Positions 53,812 through 62,735 of a stretch of 62,735 bases of DNA are shown in pieces. The notes below the pieces were generated by a model. That model was given only the letters and a program-made list of their open reading frames with translations, ran no database searches and was not told the DNA's origin. The position numbers and the translations under genes were made by a program. This DNA is from Desulfobacterales bacterium (GTDB lineage Bacteria > Desulfobacterota > Desulfobacteria > Desulfobacterales > Desulfolunaceae): the NCBI GenBank assembly GCA_022360815.1, contig JAKSCC010000096.1, positions 1 to 62,735 on the forward strand, read 5' to 3'. Within the stretch, counting starts at the first letter, position 1; each line of letters opens with the position of its first letter.

Positions 53812-54759
53812 ATGGCTGGGTCGGAAAAAAAGGGAAAAAAGAAGCCTGCCAAGAGAAAGGGTGGTGCTCCAAAGAGCTCTTTTGGGCGGGTGGCGTTGGC
53901 AGTGGGTCTTGTGGCCATGATTGTGGTGGCCGGTGGTTTTATGTTGGTGAAGTACCTGCCGCCGGTCTCCGTAACACGAAAGCATGCCCAGGTGGAGCCG
54001 CCCTCTGTTAAGCCGCAGCCTCCCCGATATGAGGTGTTCGAGGCCCATCCCAAGCCATCTCCCAGCAAACGTCCTGCCGTGAAATACCCGGTAAAACCCC
54101 GACTGGCTCTGATCATAGATGATATTGGATACAAAAAGCGCATCGCCCTTGAGTTGATGGCTCTGGATTCGGACATCACCTTTGCCGTGCTGCCCAAAAG
54201 CCCTTTTGGGCGGCATTTTGCACAAGAGGCGGCCAGAAAGGGGGTTGAGCTGATGCTGCACCAACCCATGGAGCCCATGGAGTACCCCCGGGTCGATCCC
54301 GGCCCCGGAGCCCTTCTGGCGAAGATGGACCCTGACCGGCTTTTGGCCACCCTTGAAACGAATCTCAAGGCATTTCCTGGCATAAAGGGAATCAACAACC
54401 ATATGGGCTCCAGGCTCACCTCCCTTTCGCCTCAGATGTATCAGGTGATGACGGCCCTTAAAAAAAAGGGGCTCTACTTCATTGACAGCCGAACCACGGC
54501 TCAGACCACCGGCCGTTCTGCCGCGCGGCTTATGCAGGTTCCCTTTGCCGAGCGGGATATCTTTCTGGATCACATCCAAAGCACCGCAGCGGTAAGGCGC
54601 CAAGTGAAGAAGATGCTTGATCTGGCCGAAAAACAGGGTCTTGCCATCGGAATCGGGCACCCCCACAAGGAGACCCTTGAGGTGCTTCGGGAGATGATGC
54701 CTGAGATTCATCGGCGGGTGAGCCTCGTGCGCCCCTCTTTTCTGGTTCGTGTGCCGTAA
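53812..54759 (+). CDS. Divergent polysaccharide deacetylase (YibQ-like)
   Basis: The 315-residue protein has a Lys-rich N-terminus, one transmembrane segment (VALAVGLVAMIVVAGGFMLV) and a divergent polysaccharide deacetylase domain (LALIIDDIGYKKRIALELM, LMLHQPMEPM, NNHMGSRLTS, YFIDSRTT, IGIGHPHKETL). Such YibQ proteins often lie with envC and ctpA, as here; a cell-wall role is probable but the substrate is unknown. Confidence 0.82.
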   Translation: MAGSEKKGKKKPAKRKGGAPKSSFGRVALAVGLVAMIVVAGGFMLVKYLPPVSVTRKHAQVEPPSVKPQPPRYEVFEAHPKPSPSKRPAVKYPVKPRLALIIDDIGYKKRIALELMALDSDITFAVLPKSPFGRHFAQEAARKGVELMLHQPMEPMEYPRVDPGPGALLAKMDPDRLLATLETNLKAFPGIKGINNHMGSRLTSLSPQMYQVMTALKKKGLYFIDSRTTAQTTGRSAARLMQVPFAERDIFLDHIQSTAAVRRQVKKMLDLAEKQGLAIGIGHPHKETLEVLREMMPEIHRRVSLVRPSFLVRVP

Positions 54760-55112
54760 GGTTTTTTCGGTGTTGATCTTTTTTTTACCTGTGATACAGT
54801 AGGGGTTTAGCTGTAATTTGTTTTTGCAGCGAGGGGCGGTCGTCCCCATACAATGAAGGTTTTCATGGCCCGACAGGCAAGGGCAGCAGGCATCGGAAGC
54901 CGCGATCTCTTCTGGAATCCGCTGACGTCTTATGTGCAACTGCTCCGCACCAGACACCCTGGCACCCGAGGTCATACAAACGGTGAAGAACCCGTCTCAG
55001 AGTTGATCTGAAATAGATTCACCAAAAAAATTAGAGATCTGTAACGAGCCCATGGGTCGGAGATGTCTTCACGGGATAAGGATACCCTTATGCGTGAAAT
55101 TGCAAAAATCTC
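54760..55112. other. Intergenic region before rplU
   Basis: This region holds a GGGG...CCCC hairpin near 54834-54848 and a possible 52-residue frame at 54853-55011 (starting MKVFMARQARAAG behind a weak GAAGG site). Neither is convincing, and no known RNA was recognised. Confidence 0.3.
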
Positions 55113-55140
55113 TTGACAAAACCCCAAAGGTTTTTAGAAT
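55113..55140 (+). promoter_or_regulatory. Sigma-70-type promoter of the rplU-rpmA-obgE run
   Basis: A perfect TTGACA (55113-55118), 16 bases, then TAGAAT (55135-55140), 58 bases before rplU. Confidence 0.7.
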
Positions 55141-55198
55141 GGTTGGGTTTTTTGATCCAGAAGGTTCAAGTTTGACAGCACAATTGGGAGAATAAACT

Positions 55199-55510
55199 AT
55201 GTATGCTGTAGTTGCTACGGGCGGCAAGCAATATAAGGTTCAGGAAGGCGAGATCCTGCGCGTTGAGAAGCTCGAAGGCGAAGTGGGTGCCACTGTGACT
55301 TTCGACAAGGTCCTCATGACCTCCAATGGCGAAGATGTTGCCCTTGGCGCTCCTCTCCTCGAAGGGGCCGAAGTGACCGGCGAGATCGTGGAGCAGGGAA
55401 AAGCCAAAAAAATCATCGTTTTCAAGTACAAGCGTCGCAAGCGTTACCGCAGAACTCAGGGCCATCGTCAGCCTTACACTGCCGTAAAAATCAGCGCCAT
55501 CAAGGCGTAG
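55199..55510 (+). CDS. rplU: Ribosomal protein L21
   Basis: L21 is a 23S rRNA-binding ribosomal protein. The 103-residue product, beginning [18 protein letters not shown], and its C-terminal [19 protein letters not shown] are typical. It heads the conserved run with rpmA and obgE. Confidence 0.97.
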   Translation: MYAVVATGGKQYKVQEGEILRVEKLEGEVGATVTFDKVLMTSNGEDVALGAPLLEGAEVTGEIVEQGKAKKIIVFKYKRRKRYRRTQGHRQPYTAVKISAIKA

Positions 55511-55677
55511 TGATTGGCATCCTCTTCTTTTTTTGGGGATGCAACTTGAGAACATGTGATGCGTGAAACGGCCATCAAAAGATGAGGTGCCCTCCATAAG
55601 TAAAGATGTGGTGGGCATTGGGCGTTTCAGCTACCCTCTATAAAAGAGATCCACTTTGGTTTAAGGAGTAAGGCAAA

Positions 55678-55932
55678 ATGGCACATAAGAAAGCTGGCGG
55701 CAGTACCAAGAACGGTCGTGACAGTAACGCGCAGCGTCGCGGTATCAAGAAGTACGGTGGAGAGGCTGTAAAAGCGGGCAACATCATTGTTCGTCAGGTG
55801 GGCACCTCCATTCACCCCGGTAACAACGTAGGCTGTGGCAAGGATTACACCCTCTTTGCCACCATCGACGGTGTGGTCAAGTATGAGCGCATGGGTCGCA
55901 GCCGCAAGAAGGTCAGTGTTTACGCCGCGTGA
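55678..55932 (+). CDS. rpmA: Ribosomal protein L27
   Basis: L27 reaches the peptidyl-transferase centre. The 84-residue protein starts [16 protein letters not shown], the usual form. AAGGAG precedes the ATG. It overlaps the obgE start by 4 bases. Confidence 0.97.
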   Translation: MAHKKAGGSTKNGRDSNAQRRGIKKYGGEAVKAGNIIVRQVGTSIHPGNNVGCGKDYTLFATIDGVVKYERMGRSRKKVSVYAA

Positions 55933-56939
55933 AATTCATAGACGAAGCAACCATCACTGTTCAATCCGGTAACGGAGGGCGGGGCTGTGTCAGCTTCCGC
56001 CGTGAGAAGTTTATCGAACGCGGCGGGCCCGATGGCGGAGATGGCGGCGATGGCGGCGACGTGGTTCTTGAGACCACAGCCGACAAGCGCACCCTGTACG
56101 AGTTCAGACACAAGCGTCTGATCAAAGCCGAAAACGGCGGATACGGTATGGGGGCACAGCGTCACGGCAAAAACGGCAAGGAGATTGTGGTAACACTTCC
56201 TGCCGGCACGCTGGTTACCAATGCAGAAACCGGGGAGATCATTCACGACTTTGTGAACCCCGGTGAACGCTTTGTGATTGCCAGAGGCGGTCAGGGGGGG
56301 CGTGGAAACAAACGGTTCACGACCTCGCGCAACCGAGCCCCCCGTTTCGCTCAGCCCGGTGAGCCGGGCGAATCCCTCACCATCCATCTCGAATTGAAGC
56401 TTTTGGCCGACGTGGGGATCATCGGATTTCCCAACGCCGGAAAATCGACACTGATTCGAGTCATCTCTTCGGCGCGTCCCAAGACAGCCGACTACCCCTT
56501 TACCACTCTGACCCCCACCATTGGTATGGTTCAGCACGACTGGGGAGAGCCTTTTGCCGTGGCCGATATTCCTGGCCTTATCGAAGGGGCTCACGAAGGG
56601 GTGGGGCTGGGAACCACCTTTCTTAAGCACATTGAGCGCACACGCATTCTGGTGCACCTCATTGACGCCTCTGCCATCGACCCCGAGGATCCTCTGGCAC
56701 AGTACGAGGCCATCAATCGCGAGCTCTTCCTCTTCAGTGACAAGCTGAAAACGAAAAAGCAGTTGGTGGTACTCAACAAGCTGGATGTTACCGGTGCCGA
56801 TGAAGGAGCCAGGGCCTTTGAAGAGGCCATGGGAACCACACCCGTGATGCGCCTCTCCGCTGCCACCACCCAAGGGGTTGATCGTTTGAAAGATCGACTC
56901 AACGAGGTGGTCAATGGTTCTGGAGAAGAGGATCTCTAA
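55929..56939 (+). CDS. obgE: GTPase ObgE
   Basis: A ribosome-assembly GTPase. The 336-residue protein has the glycine-rich Obg fold ([14 protein letters not shown]), then G1 [10 protein letters not shown]3 [13 protein letters not shown] and NKLD (G4). No OCT C-terminal domain follows, as in many proteobacteria. GTG start overlaps rpmA. Confidence 0.95.
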   Translation: MKFIDEATITVQSGNGGRGCVSFRREKFIERGGPDGGDGGDGGDVVLETTADKRTLYEFRHKRLIKAENGGYGMGAQRHGKNGKEIVVTLPAGTLVTNAETGEIIHDFVNPGERFVIARGGQGGRGNKRFTTSRNRAPRFAQPGEPGESLTIHLELKLLADVGIIGFPNAGKSTLIRVISSARPKTADYPFTTLTPTIGMVQHDWGEPFAVADIPGLIEGAHEGVGLGTTFLKHIERTRILVHLIDASAIDPEDPLAQYEAINRELFLFSDKLKTKKQLVVLNKLDVTGADEGARAFEEAMGTTPVMRLSAATTQGVDRLKDRLNEVVNGSGEEDL

Positions 56940-57199
56940 CATTTTCGTCTGACATAAGGCGGAAACACGCAAATTGCTCGGCTTTGCGCTATGGTCTCCA
57001 TGGCGTAAGGCCAATTGGCGTTGGTGAATCCTCTATCCCGCAGAATCGGAACTGAAAAAATCCCGCCTTGCATCGAGGCCCATGGGTGCCTAAAATGCAG
57101 GGCAGCGGACGATCCATTACTCTTGAAGATGGCCTGGCGGGCGTTTTGTAAGAGCAGCCATTTGAAAAGCCCATGCCGGCCGACATAGGGAAGGTCATC

Positions 57200-58333
57200 A
57201 TGAACACCGAGCAGAAAGCCCTTTTTGATAAGGCCCGCAGGGTGGTGGTGAAAGTGGGCAGCGGGGTGCTCTCCCACAATGGGGGCATCAACCTCAATGT
57301 GGTGGCGTCCATCAGCAGCCAGATGGCGGCGCTTATGCGAAGCGGGCGCCAGATGATCCTGGTCTCCTCCGGGGCTGTGGCCTCAGGGGTTTCCAAGGTG
57401 GGGTTGGGAAGACGGCCTTCGTCCATGCCGGAAAAGCAGGCGGCGGCAGCCATTGGCCAGGCAAGCCTGGTGCTGGAGTATGAGTTGCGCTTTGCCTCAG
57501 CCGGTCTTCAGGTGGCCCAGGTGCTCTTGACTCGAAACGATCTTTCTCACCGCACCCGCTACCTCAACGCCCGAAACACGCTCAATACCCTCCTCTCCTG
57601 GGGCGTGGTCCCCATTATCAATGAAAACGACACGGTGGTGACCGATGAGATCCGCTTTGGAGACAACGACAACCTCTCGGCCATGATCGCCCTGCTTCTG
57701 GATGCCGATCTTCTGATCAACCTCACCGATATTGACGGTCTCTACGACGGGGACCCCCGAAAGAATCCTGAGGCCCGGCGCCTTGAAGTGGTGCAGGAGA
57801 TTACGCCGGCCATCGAAGAGGGCTCCAAAGGAAGCCCGGGGGCCGTGGGGACAGGTGGGATGTGGACCAAGATTGAAGCGGCCAAAAAGAGCACGGCATC
57901 CGGTGTGCCCATGGTGATCGCCTGCGGATCTCAGCCCAATGTGTTGACCGATCTTTTTGATGGGGTGGCCCATGGCACCTTTTTTGTGCCCAACCCCGAC
58001 AAGCTGGGAAGCCGAAAGCGCTGGATCGCCTTTACATCCAAAACATTTGGTGAGGTGAGGGTGGATGAGGGAGCCGTGAAAGCCTTGACCGAGCGCGGAA
58101 AAAGCCTTCTTCCCAGCGGCATCACAGAGGTGAGTGGCAGCTTTGATGTGGGAGCCGCGGTTCTGGTGTGTGATGCAGGAGGGGAGGAGCTTGGCCGAGG
58201 GCTCACCAACTACACGGCCGAAGAGATTCGGGCCATAAAGGGCTTAAAGACCGATGAGATCGAATCCCGACTGGGGTTTTGCGAATACGATGAGGTGATT
58301 CATCGTGATAACCTTGTGGTGACCAGGAGATGA
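57200..58333 (+). CDS. proB: Glutamate 5-kinase ProB
   Basis: ProB phosphorylates glutamate in proline synthesis. The 377-residue protein has the kinase domain (VVKVGSGVLSH, LVSSGAVASG, NENDTVV, FGDNDNLSAMIA) and a C-terminal PUA domain (ALTERGKSLLPSGITEVSGSF). The ATG at 57200 follows GGGAAGG. It overlaps proA by 4 bases. Confidence 0.95.
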   Translation: MNTEQKALFDKARRVVVKVGSGVLSHNGGINLNVVASISSQMAALMRSGRQMILVSSGAVASGVSKVGLGRRPSSMPEKQAAAAIGQASLVLEYELRFASAGLQVAQVLLTRNDLSHRTRYLNARNTLNTLLSWGVVPIINENDTVVTDEIRFGDNDNLSAMIALLLDADLLINLTDIDGLYDGDPRKNPEARRLEVVQEITPAIEEGSKGSPGAVGTGGMWTKIEAAKKSTASGVPMVIACGSQPNVLTDLFDGVAHGTFFVPNPDKLGSRKRWIAFTSKTFGEVRVDEGAVKALTERGKSLLPSGITEVSGSFDVGAAVLVCDAGGEELGRGLTNYTAEEIRAIKGLKTDEIESRLGFCEYDEVIHRDNLVVTRR

Positions 58334-59592
58334 AGATGAGCGTAGAGAGCACCGTTGTAGAGATGGCGCAGAAGGCCAGACGTGCAGCCCGAAGGGCGGC
58401 CGTGGCCACCACAGAGCAGAAGAACGACGTCCTTGGTCTCCTTGCCGAGATCATTGAAGAGAGGGCCCAGGAGATTCAGGCGGAGAACGCCCGAGATCTG
58501 GAGCTCGCAAGAGACAAGGGCTTATCCCCCGCCATGATCGACCGCCTCACCATCAGCGACAACGTGATCGCCTCCATGGCGGGCGGCCTTCGGGATGTGG
58601 TGAAACTGGCGGATCCTGTAGGCGAGGTGACCTCAAAGGAGGTGCGGCCCAGTGGCATTGAAGTCTCTCGGGTTCGCATTCCTCTGGGGGTGATCGGCAT
58701 GATCTACGAGTCGCGTCCCAATGTGACCATTGATGCAGCCGGGCTCTGCCTCAAGGCGGGAAACGCCATTATTCTGCGGGGCGGATCTGAGGCGTTTCAC
58801 TCCAACATGGCCCTTTCAGCCTGCATAGCAGAGGCCCTGGAGAAGGTGGGGCTTCCCAGAGAGGTGGTTCAGCTTATCCCCATGCGGGATCGTGAGGCGG
58901 TGAATGTCCTTTTGAAGCAAGAAGACTTGATCGATGTGATGATTCCTCGAGGCGGAGAGGGGCTCATTCGGTTTGTGACGGAAAACTCCCTTGTTCCTGT
59001 TTTGAAACACTACAAAGGGGTGTGCCACGTCTATGTGGATTCCGAAGCCGATCTGGAGAAGGCTCAGAAGATCAGCCTGAACGCCAAGGTGCAGCGGCCG
59101 GGAGTCTGCAATGCCATGGAGACCCTTCTGGTCCATCGGGATGTGGCCGAGCGTTTTCTGCCAGCCTGCGGCCGAGCGTTTCAGGAAGCCGGGGTGACCC
59201 TTAAAGGGTGCCCGGAAGTGCGCAAGCATCTTCCGTGGGCTGAGGCTGCCACCGATGCAGACTGGCCCGAAGAGTATCTGGATCTGACGCTGGCGGTGAA
59301 GGTGGTGGCGAGCGTGGATGACGCTCTGGATCATATCGCCGCCTACAACTCTGGCCACACCGAGTCCATTGTGACCGAAAACCAAGAGACCGCCCGGCTT
59401 TTTGTGCAGGCGGCAGACTCTTCAGCGGTTATGGTCAACGCCTCCACACGATTCAACGACGGCGGAGAGCTGGGGCTGGGCGCTGAAATTGGAATCAGCA
59501 CCTCCAAGCTTCACGCCTTCGGCCCCATGGGGCTGGAAGAGCTCACCAGTCGCAAGTTTGTGGTTTACGGTACAGGTCAGATCAGGCAGTAG
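58330..59592 (+). CDS. proA: Gamma-glutamyl phosphate reductase ProA
   Basis: ProA reduces glutamyl-5-phosphate to the semialdehyde. The 420-residue aldehyde-dehydrogenase-fold protein has IGMIYESRPNVTIDAA, the catalytic-Cys segment QRPGVCNAMET and FNDGGELGLGAEIGIST. It starts inside proB. Confidence 0.95.
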   Translation: MKMSVESTVVEMAQKARRAARRAAVATTEQKNDVLGLLAEIIEERAQEIQAENARDLELARDKGLSPAMIDRLTISDNVIASMAGGLRDVVKLADPVGEVTSKEVRPSGIEVSRVRIPLGVIGMIYESRPNVTIDAAGLCLKAGNAIILRGGSEAFHSNMALSACIAEALEKVGLPREVVQLIPMRDREAVNVLLKQEDLIDVMIPRGGEGLIRFVTENSLVPVLKHYKGVCHVYVDSEADLEKAQKISLNAKVQRPGVCNAMETLLVHRDVAERFLPACGRAFQEAGVTLKGCPEVRKHLPWAEAATDADWPEEYLDLTLAVKVVASVDDALDHIAAYNSGHTESIVTENQETARLFVQAADSSAVMVNASTRFNDGGELGLGAEIGISTSKLHAFGPMGLEELTSRKFVVYGTGQIRQ

Positions 59593-59594
59593 CC

Positions 59595-60278
59595 ATGGCT
59601 GAGACTTTGACCTCCAAAGGCGATGTGGTGATTTTTGGGGGCACCTTCAACCCGGTGCACACCGCCCACACCCATGTGGTGAAAGAGATGTCTCGGATCT
59701 TAAAACCCGGGAAACTGATCGTGGTGCCCGCAGCCGTGCCTCCCCACAAAAGGGGGCGTGGAATTGCCGAGGCCCATCACCGTGTGGCCATGCTGGAGCT
59801 GGCCATGAGAGGGCTTCCTGCCACCATCTCCCATGTGGAGCTGGATCGCACAGGGCCATCTTATACCGTGGACACCCTGCGTCTGTTAAAAGCCCAGGAG
59901 AGAGAGGAGAGGCCCTTTTACCTCACCATGGGCGTGGACGCTTTTTTTGATTTTCACACCTGGCGGGATGAGAAGGAGATCCTTCTGATGTCCGGCCTGA
60001 TTGTGGTGAACCGACCCGGCACCGACCACGGCCATTTGCCTGTGGATGTGATGTTGGGGTACCTTAAAGAGAAGATCGATGACGGCTACTTCTGGAGCAG
60101 CCGTGAGAATCGCTTTGTGCACCCACGTTTTATGGGGGTGATTCCCCTGACCGTGCCTCCTGTGTCGCCTCTATCCTCGACGGATGTGCGCAAATGCCTT
60201 GAAAAGGGAGACCGCCCGACGGATCTGCTCCACCCGGAGGTTCTCCGATACATTGAAGAAAAAGGATTGTACAGATGA
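59595..60278 (+). CDS. nadD: Nicotinate-nucleotide adenylyltransferase NadD
   Basis: NadD makes nicotinate adenine dinucleotide. The 227-residue protein has the GGTFNPVH-x-x-H motif (residues 15-25; HTAH in place of HxGH) and the C-terminal SSTDVR. It starts 2 bases after proA and overlaps rsfS by 4. Confidence 0.93.
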   Translation: MAETLTSKGDVVIFGGTFNPVHTAHTHVVKEMSRILKPGKLIVVPAAVPPHKRGRGIAEAHHRVAMLELAMRGLPATISHVELDRTGPSYTVDTLRLLKAQEREERPFYLTMGVDAFFDFHTWRDEKEILLMSGLIVVNRPGTDHGHLPVDVMLGYLKEKIDDGYFWSSRENRFVHPRFMGVIPLTVPPVSPLSSTDVRKCLEKGDRPTDLLHPEVLRYIEEKGLYR

Positions 60279-60631
60279 CCCAAGAGCTGGATCCCCGACT
60301 CGCCTCCATTATCAAGGCGGTGAAAGGGCGTAAAGCGGAGAATATTTCGGTGCTGGACGTGCGTGGACTCACCTCCTACACCGACTACTTTATCATGGCC
60401 AGCGCCCGTTCCACGCGGCAGGCGGCCTCCATCGGTGAGTACATCAAGGTGGAGCTGAAGAAAGAGGATATTCCGCCACTGACGGTGGATGGACTCTCCG
60501 AGGGGTCCTGGGTGCTTCTCGACTACGGAGATGTGATTGTGCATGTCTTCTATGAAGAGACCCGTGAGTACTACGACCTGGACGGTCTCTGGGCCGATGC
60601 CAAGGTGATCGATCACAGTGGCATCGAGTAG
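60275..60631 (+). CDS. rsfS: Ribosome silencing factor RsfS
   Basis: RsfS binds L14 and blocks subunit joining when nutrients fall. The 118-residue protein has the signature LDVRGLTSYTDYFIMASARSTRQ and the C-terminal VHVFYEETREYYDLDGLWADA. It starts within the nadD end and is followed by a terminator. Confidence 0.95.
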   Translation: MTQELDPRLASIIKAVKGRKAENISVLDVRGLTSYTDYFIMASARSTRQAASIGEYIKVELKKEDIPPLTVDGLSEGSWVLLDYGDVIVHVFYEETREYYDLDGLWADAKVIDHSGIE

Positions 60632-60648
60632 TGAACTCCACTGATTTT

Positions 60649-60684
60649 AAAAGGGGCACCCTCTATTTTAAGGGTGCCCCTTTT
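60649..60684 (+). terminator. Terminator after rsfS
   Basis: AAAAGGGGCACCCT and AGGGTGCCCCTTTT form a perfect stem of 14 bases around an 8-base loop, ending in T residues. Confidence 0.92.
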
Positions 60685-60816
60685 GCATTCATGGCTTGTG
60701 TTTTTTTGATCATGGGTTATATCTTGAGATGCTACAATGTTCGAAAGTGAACATGTGCGTTGTCGACGATATGTGCCAAGGGCATTTCACCTTGATAGTG
60801 AGGAGAAATAGAAACA

Positions 60817-62355
60817 ATGAGTAACGTTAGACCGTGTATGCTGATGATTTTGGATGGGTGGGGCATCAACGATGATGCGAGCCTCGCCAATGCCGTAAAA
60901 GAGGCGAAGACACCCTATTTGGATGCCCTGATGGAAGAGTATCCCACCGCCACCTTGGCCTGCTCAGGCGAAGCCGTGGGGCTTCCCGCGGGCATCATGG
61001 GCAACTCAGAGGTTGGGCACCTCAACCTTGGGGCCGGGCGTGTGGTTTATCAGACCCTTCTTCGCATCGACCGCTCCATCGAAGATGGCAGCTTCTTTGA
61101 AAACGACGCGCTTGCCTCCGCCATGGACGCGGTGAACGAAAACGGCAAAACCCTGCATCTGATGGGCCTGCTCTCTGACGGCGGTGTTCACAGCCAGCAG
61201 AAACACCTCGAAGCCATCATTAAAATGGCTGCCAAGAAGGGCGTCAAAAACGTCTGCATCCACCCCATCCTCGATGGGCGCGATACCCCTCCCGACAGTG
61301 GCAAGGGGTATGTCGAGACTCTGGTGAGCTTCATTGAAGGCTACCCCAACACCCGAATCGCCTCCCTCTGCGGGCGCTTCTACGCCATGGACCGCGACAC
61401 CCGTTGGGAGCGTACCCAAGAGGCCTACAAGCTCTATACCGAAGGTGTGGGTGTGGATGCCTCTGATGCTGCTGCCGCCGTGGCCGCTGCCTACGACAAA
61501 GGCGAGACCGACGAGTTCGTGAAGCCTGTCTCTCTGGGTGTGGAAGGTGGCACCATCACCGATGGCGATGCCGTGATCTTCTTCAACTTCCGCGCAGACC
61601 GTGCCCGTCAGATCACCCGCGCCATGACGTTTAAGGAAAATGAGTTTGACGGATTCGAGCGAAAGCGGGTACCGGCCCTTGCATCTTATGTCTGCATGGC
61701 CCTGTACGAAGAGAGCTTTGGCCTGCCCATGGCCTTTGGGCCCCAGCGCATGGAAGGGATTCTCGGTGAGGTGGTAGCCAAAGCCGGCCTCTCCCAGCTT
61801 CGCATCGCCGAAACCGAAAAATACGCCCACGTCACCTACTTCTTCAATGGCGGCGAAGAGGAGCCCTTTGAAAACGAGGAGAGGGTTTTGATCCCTTCTC
61901 CCAGAGATTTTCCCACCTACGATCTCATCCCCGAGATGAGCGCTGTGGCCGTCACCAATGAGCTTCTCAAGAAGATGGATGAGAAGGGCCACGAGATGGT
62001 CATTGTCAACTTTGCCAACATGGATATGGTGGGCCACACCGGCGTGATGGAAGCCGCCATCAAAGCCGTCGAAACCGTGGATGCCTGCGTGGGCCGCGTG
62101 GCTGCAAAAGTTCGCGAGCTGGGCGGAAGCCTTCTGATTACCGCCGACCACGGAAACTCCGAGCAGATGACCGATGGAAACGGCGGCACCCACACCGCCC
62201 ATACCCTCAACCCCGTGCCGGTGGTCCTCGTGGACGACACCCGAAAAAGCAAAAAACTGAACTCCGGCAAACTGGCCGACATCGCCCCCACCATTCTCGA
62301 TTTAATGGGCGTGGCCAAACCCGCCGAGATGACCGGTGAGTCGCTGCTGGGTTAG
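60817..62355 (+). CDS. gpmI: 2,3-bisphosphoglycerate-independent phosphoglycerate mutase
   Basis: GpmI interconverts 3- and 2-phosphoglycerate using two Mn ions. The 512-residue protein has the LDGWG metal motif (12-16), phosphoserine site GNSEVGHLNLG with Ser64, and later metal residues NFANMDMVGHTGVMEA and LLITADHGNSEQM. GAGGAG precedes the ATG. It lies after the rsfS terminator and is probably transcribed alone. Confidence 0.96.
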   Translation: MSNVRPCMLMILDGWGINDDASLANAVKEAKTPYLDALMEEYPTATLACSGEAVGLPAGIMGNSEVGHLNLGAGRVVYQTLLRIDRSIEDGSFFENDALASAMDAVNENGKTLHLMGLLSDGGVHSQQKHLEAIIKMAAKKGVKNVCIHPILDGRDTPPDSGKGYVETLVSFIEGYPNTRIASLCGRFYAMDRDTRWERTQEAYKLYTEGVGVDASDAAAAVAAAYDKGETDEFVKPVSLGVEGGTITDGDAVIFFNFRADRARQITRAMTFKENEFDGFERKRVPALASYVCMALYEESFGLPMAFGPQRMEGILGEVVAKAGLSQLRIAETEKYAHVTYFFNGGEEEPFENEERVLIPSPRDFPTYDLIPEMSAVAVTNELLKKMDEKGHEMVIVNFANMDMVGHTGVMEAAIKAVETVDACVGRVAAKVRELGGSLLITADHGNSEQMTDGNGGTHTAHTLNPVPVVLVDDTRKSKKLNSGKLADIAPTILDLMGVAKPAEMTGESLLG

Positions 62356-62556
62356 CAATAAAGACTGCCTCCGGCGGCGAGGTGGAGCCACCTCGAAAGC
62401 TTAAGGTGAATGCGCGGGGGGAGATGGGAATTCGACGCAGAGTCGGGGGCATTCACGCGAATGCTGTGGGTTCTTCCAACTGCGTAGACCGGTGAAAATT
62501 GTTGTGTTTCGATGTCGCATCTCCAGCTTTGAAGATGGCAAGGTGATTTCAAATGA
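62356..62556 (+). other. Structured 3' region after gpmI, small-RNA candidate
   Basis: The 200 bases hold several inverted repeats: GAGGTG/CACCTC near 62383-62396, GTGAATGC/GCATTCAC near 62407-62456, and ACGCAG with CTGCGT near 62436 and 62481. No convincing gene is present; a terminator follows. Confidence 0.3.
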
Positions 62557-62596
62557 GGCCACACTCTTCAATTTTATCAGGGGTGTGGCTTTTTTA
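62557..62596 (+). terminator. Rho-independent terminator
   Basis: GCCACAC and GTGTGGC pair around an 18-base loop, followed by six or seven T residues. Beyond it, to the window end, no gene is seen. Confidence 0.75.
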
Positions 62597-62735
62597 TTTG
62601 CAAACGGCACCGCCCCGGAGTTACAACCAATCTTCATCGAAATGATTCATGAAATCGATGGATCATTGTCGAAACCCAGCACTTTTCGCTCGGCCAGAGA
62701 TGACTGAAGAACCGGGTCATCTTGTTTGCCGAGCA

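Noticed and set aside
54853-55011. Possible 52-residue small protein before rplU
   Set aside because: Weak ribosome-binding site, no recognisable similarity, and unusual composition.
54760-55112. 6S or other housekeeping RNA in the gap before rplU
   Set aside because: No conserved core motif of 6S, SRP, tmRNA or RNase P RNA could be recognised.
55920-57014. 364-codon minus-strand frame opposite obgE
   Set aside because: ObgE is unmistakable on the plus strand, so this is a shadow frame.
61006-62202. 398-codon open frame opposite gpmI
   Set aside because: Complete GpmI motifs on the plus strand; the antisense frame shows only Gly/His-rich shadow composition.

Overview
This window looks like the chromosome of a flagellated, Gram-negative, sulfate-reducing member of the Desulfobacterota (Desulfobacterales-like). 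The first 4.6 kb, on the minus strand, encodes the DsrMKJOP membrane complex, a hallmark of dissimilatory sulfur metabolism. A lauroyl-type acyltransferase, an EnvC-type factor, sigma-54-controlled flagellar genes and an IorAB oxidoreductase fit the same picture. No rRNA, tRNA, CRISPR array, insertion sequence or prophage was recognised; this is mostly core chromosome.

Layout. 1-5.5 kb: dsrMKJOP (dsrP cut by the window edge) behind a small RsbRD_N-type gene with a good sigma-70 promoter. 6.1-10.8 kb: a membrane-quality module (two NfeD proteins, flotillin-like FloA, a small acidic membrane protein), then a lipid A-type acyltransferase. 10.8-12.2 kb: a poorly coding stretch holding a frameshifted remnant of a secreted Ig-like/surface-anchor protein. 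12.2-19.0 kb: a NYN nuclease fused to a cold-shock-like domain, a long acetyl-CoA hydrolase/transferase, a PLP decarboxylase with its own Lrp-type regulator, and an XPB-like helicase.

19.2-34.6 kb is a motility block: an HD-GYP response regulator, CheX, CheY, two sigma-54 activators with degenerate receiver domains, a large TPR protein and the flgBC-fliEFGHIJ-motE operon. Two well-formed -24/-12 promoters precede the TPR gene and flgB, so the activators probably drive these units. 34.7-36.1 kb: a lipoprotein and an orphan PstS-like binding protein. 36.4-40.2 kb: an FrhB-like iron-sulfur flavoprotein gene with iorA and iorB, behind a perfect palindrome overlapping a putative -10. 40.4-48.8 kb: two metallo-beta-lactamase-fold proteins, an acyltransferase, a eukaryote-type HisA, QueD, DnaJ, a UbiE/MenG methyltransferase, a bacteriohemerythrin and PyrE.

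49.2-54.8 kb is a division/cell-wall cluster (ftsE, ftsX, an SH3-EnvC activator, a CtpA protease, a divergent polysaccharide deacetylase). 55.1-60.6 kb is the conserved rplU-rpmA-obgE-proB-proA-nadD-rsfS run, followed by gpmI. The last 380 bases hold inverted repeats and a terminator but no convincing gene.

No clearly unprecedented system was found. The best leads are the twin degenerate-receiver activators with their TPR gene, the FrhB-IorAB operon with its palindrome, the NYN-cold-shock fusion, the displaced eukaryote-type HisA and the decaying anchor protein.
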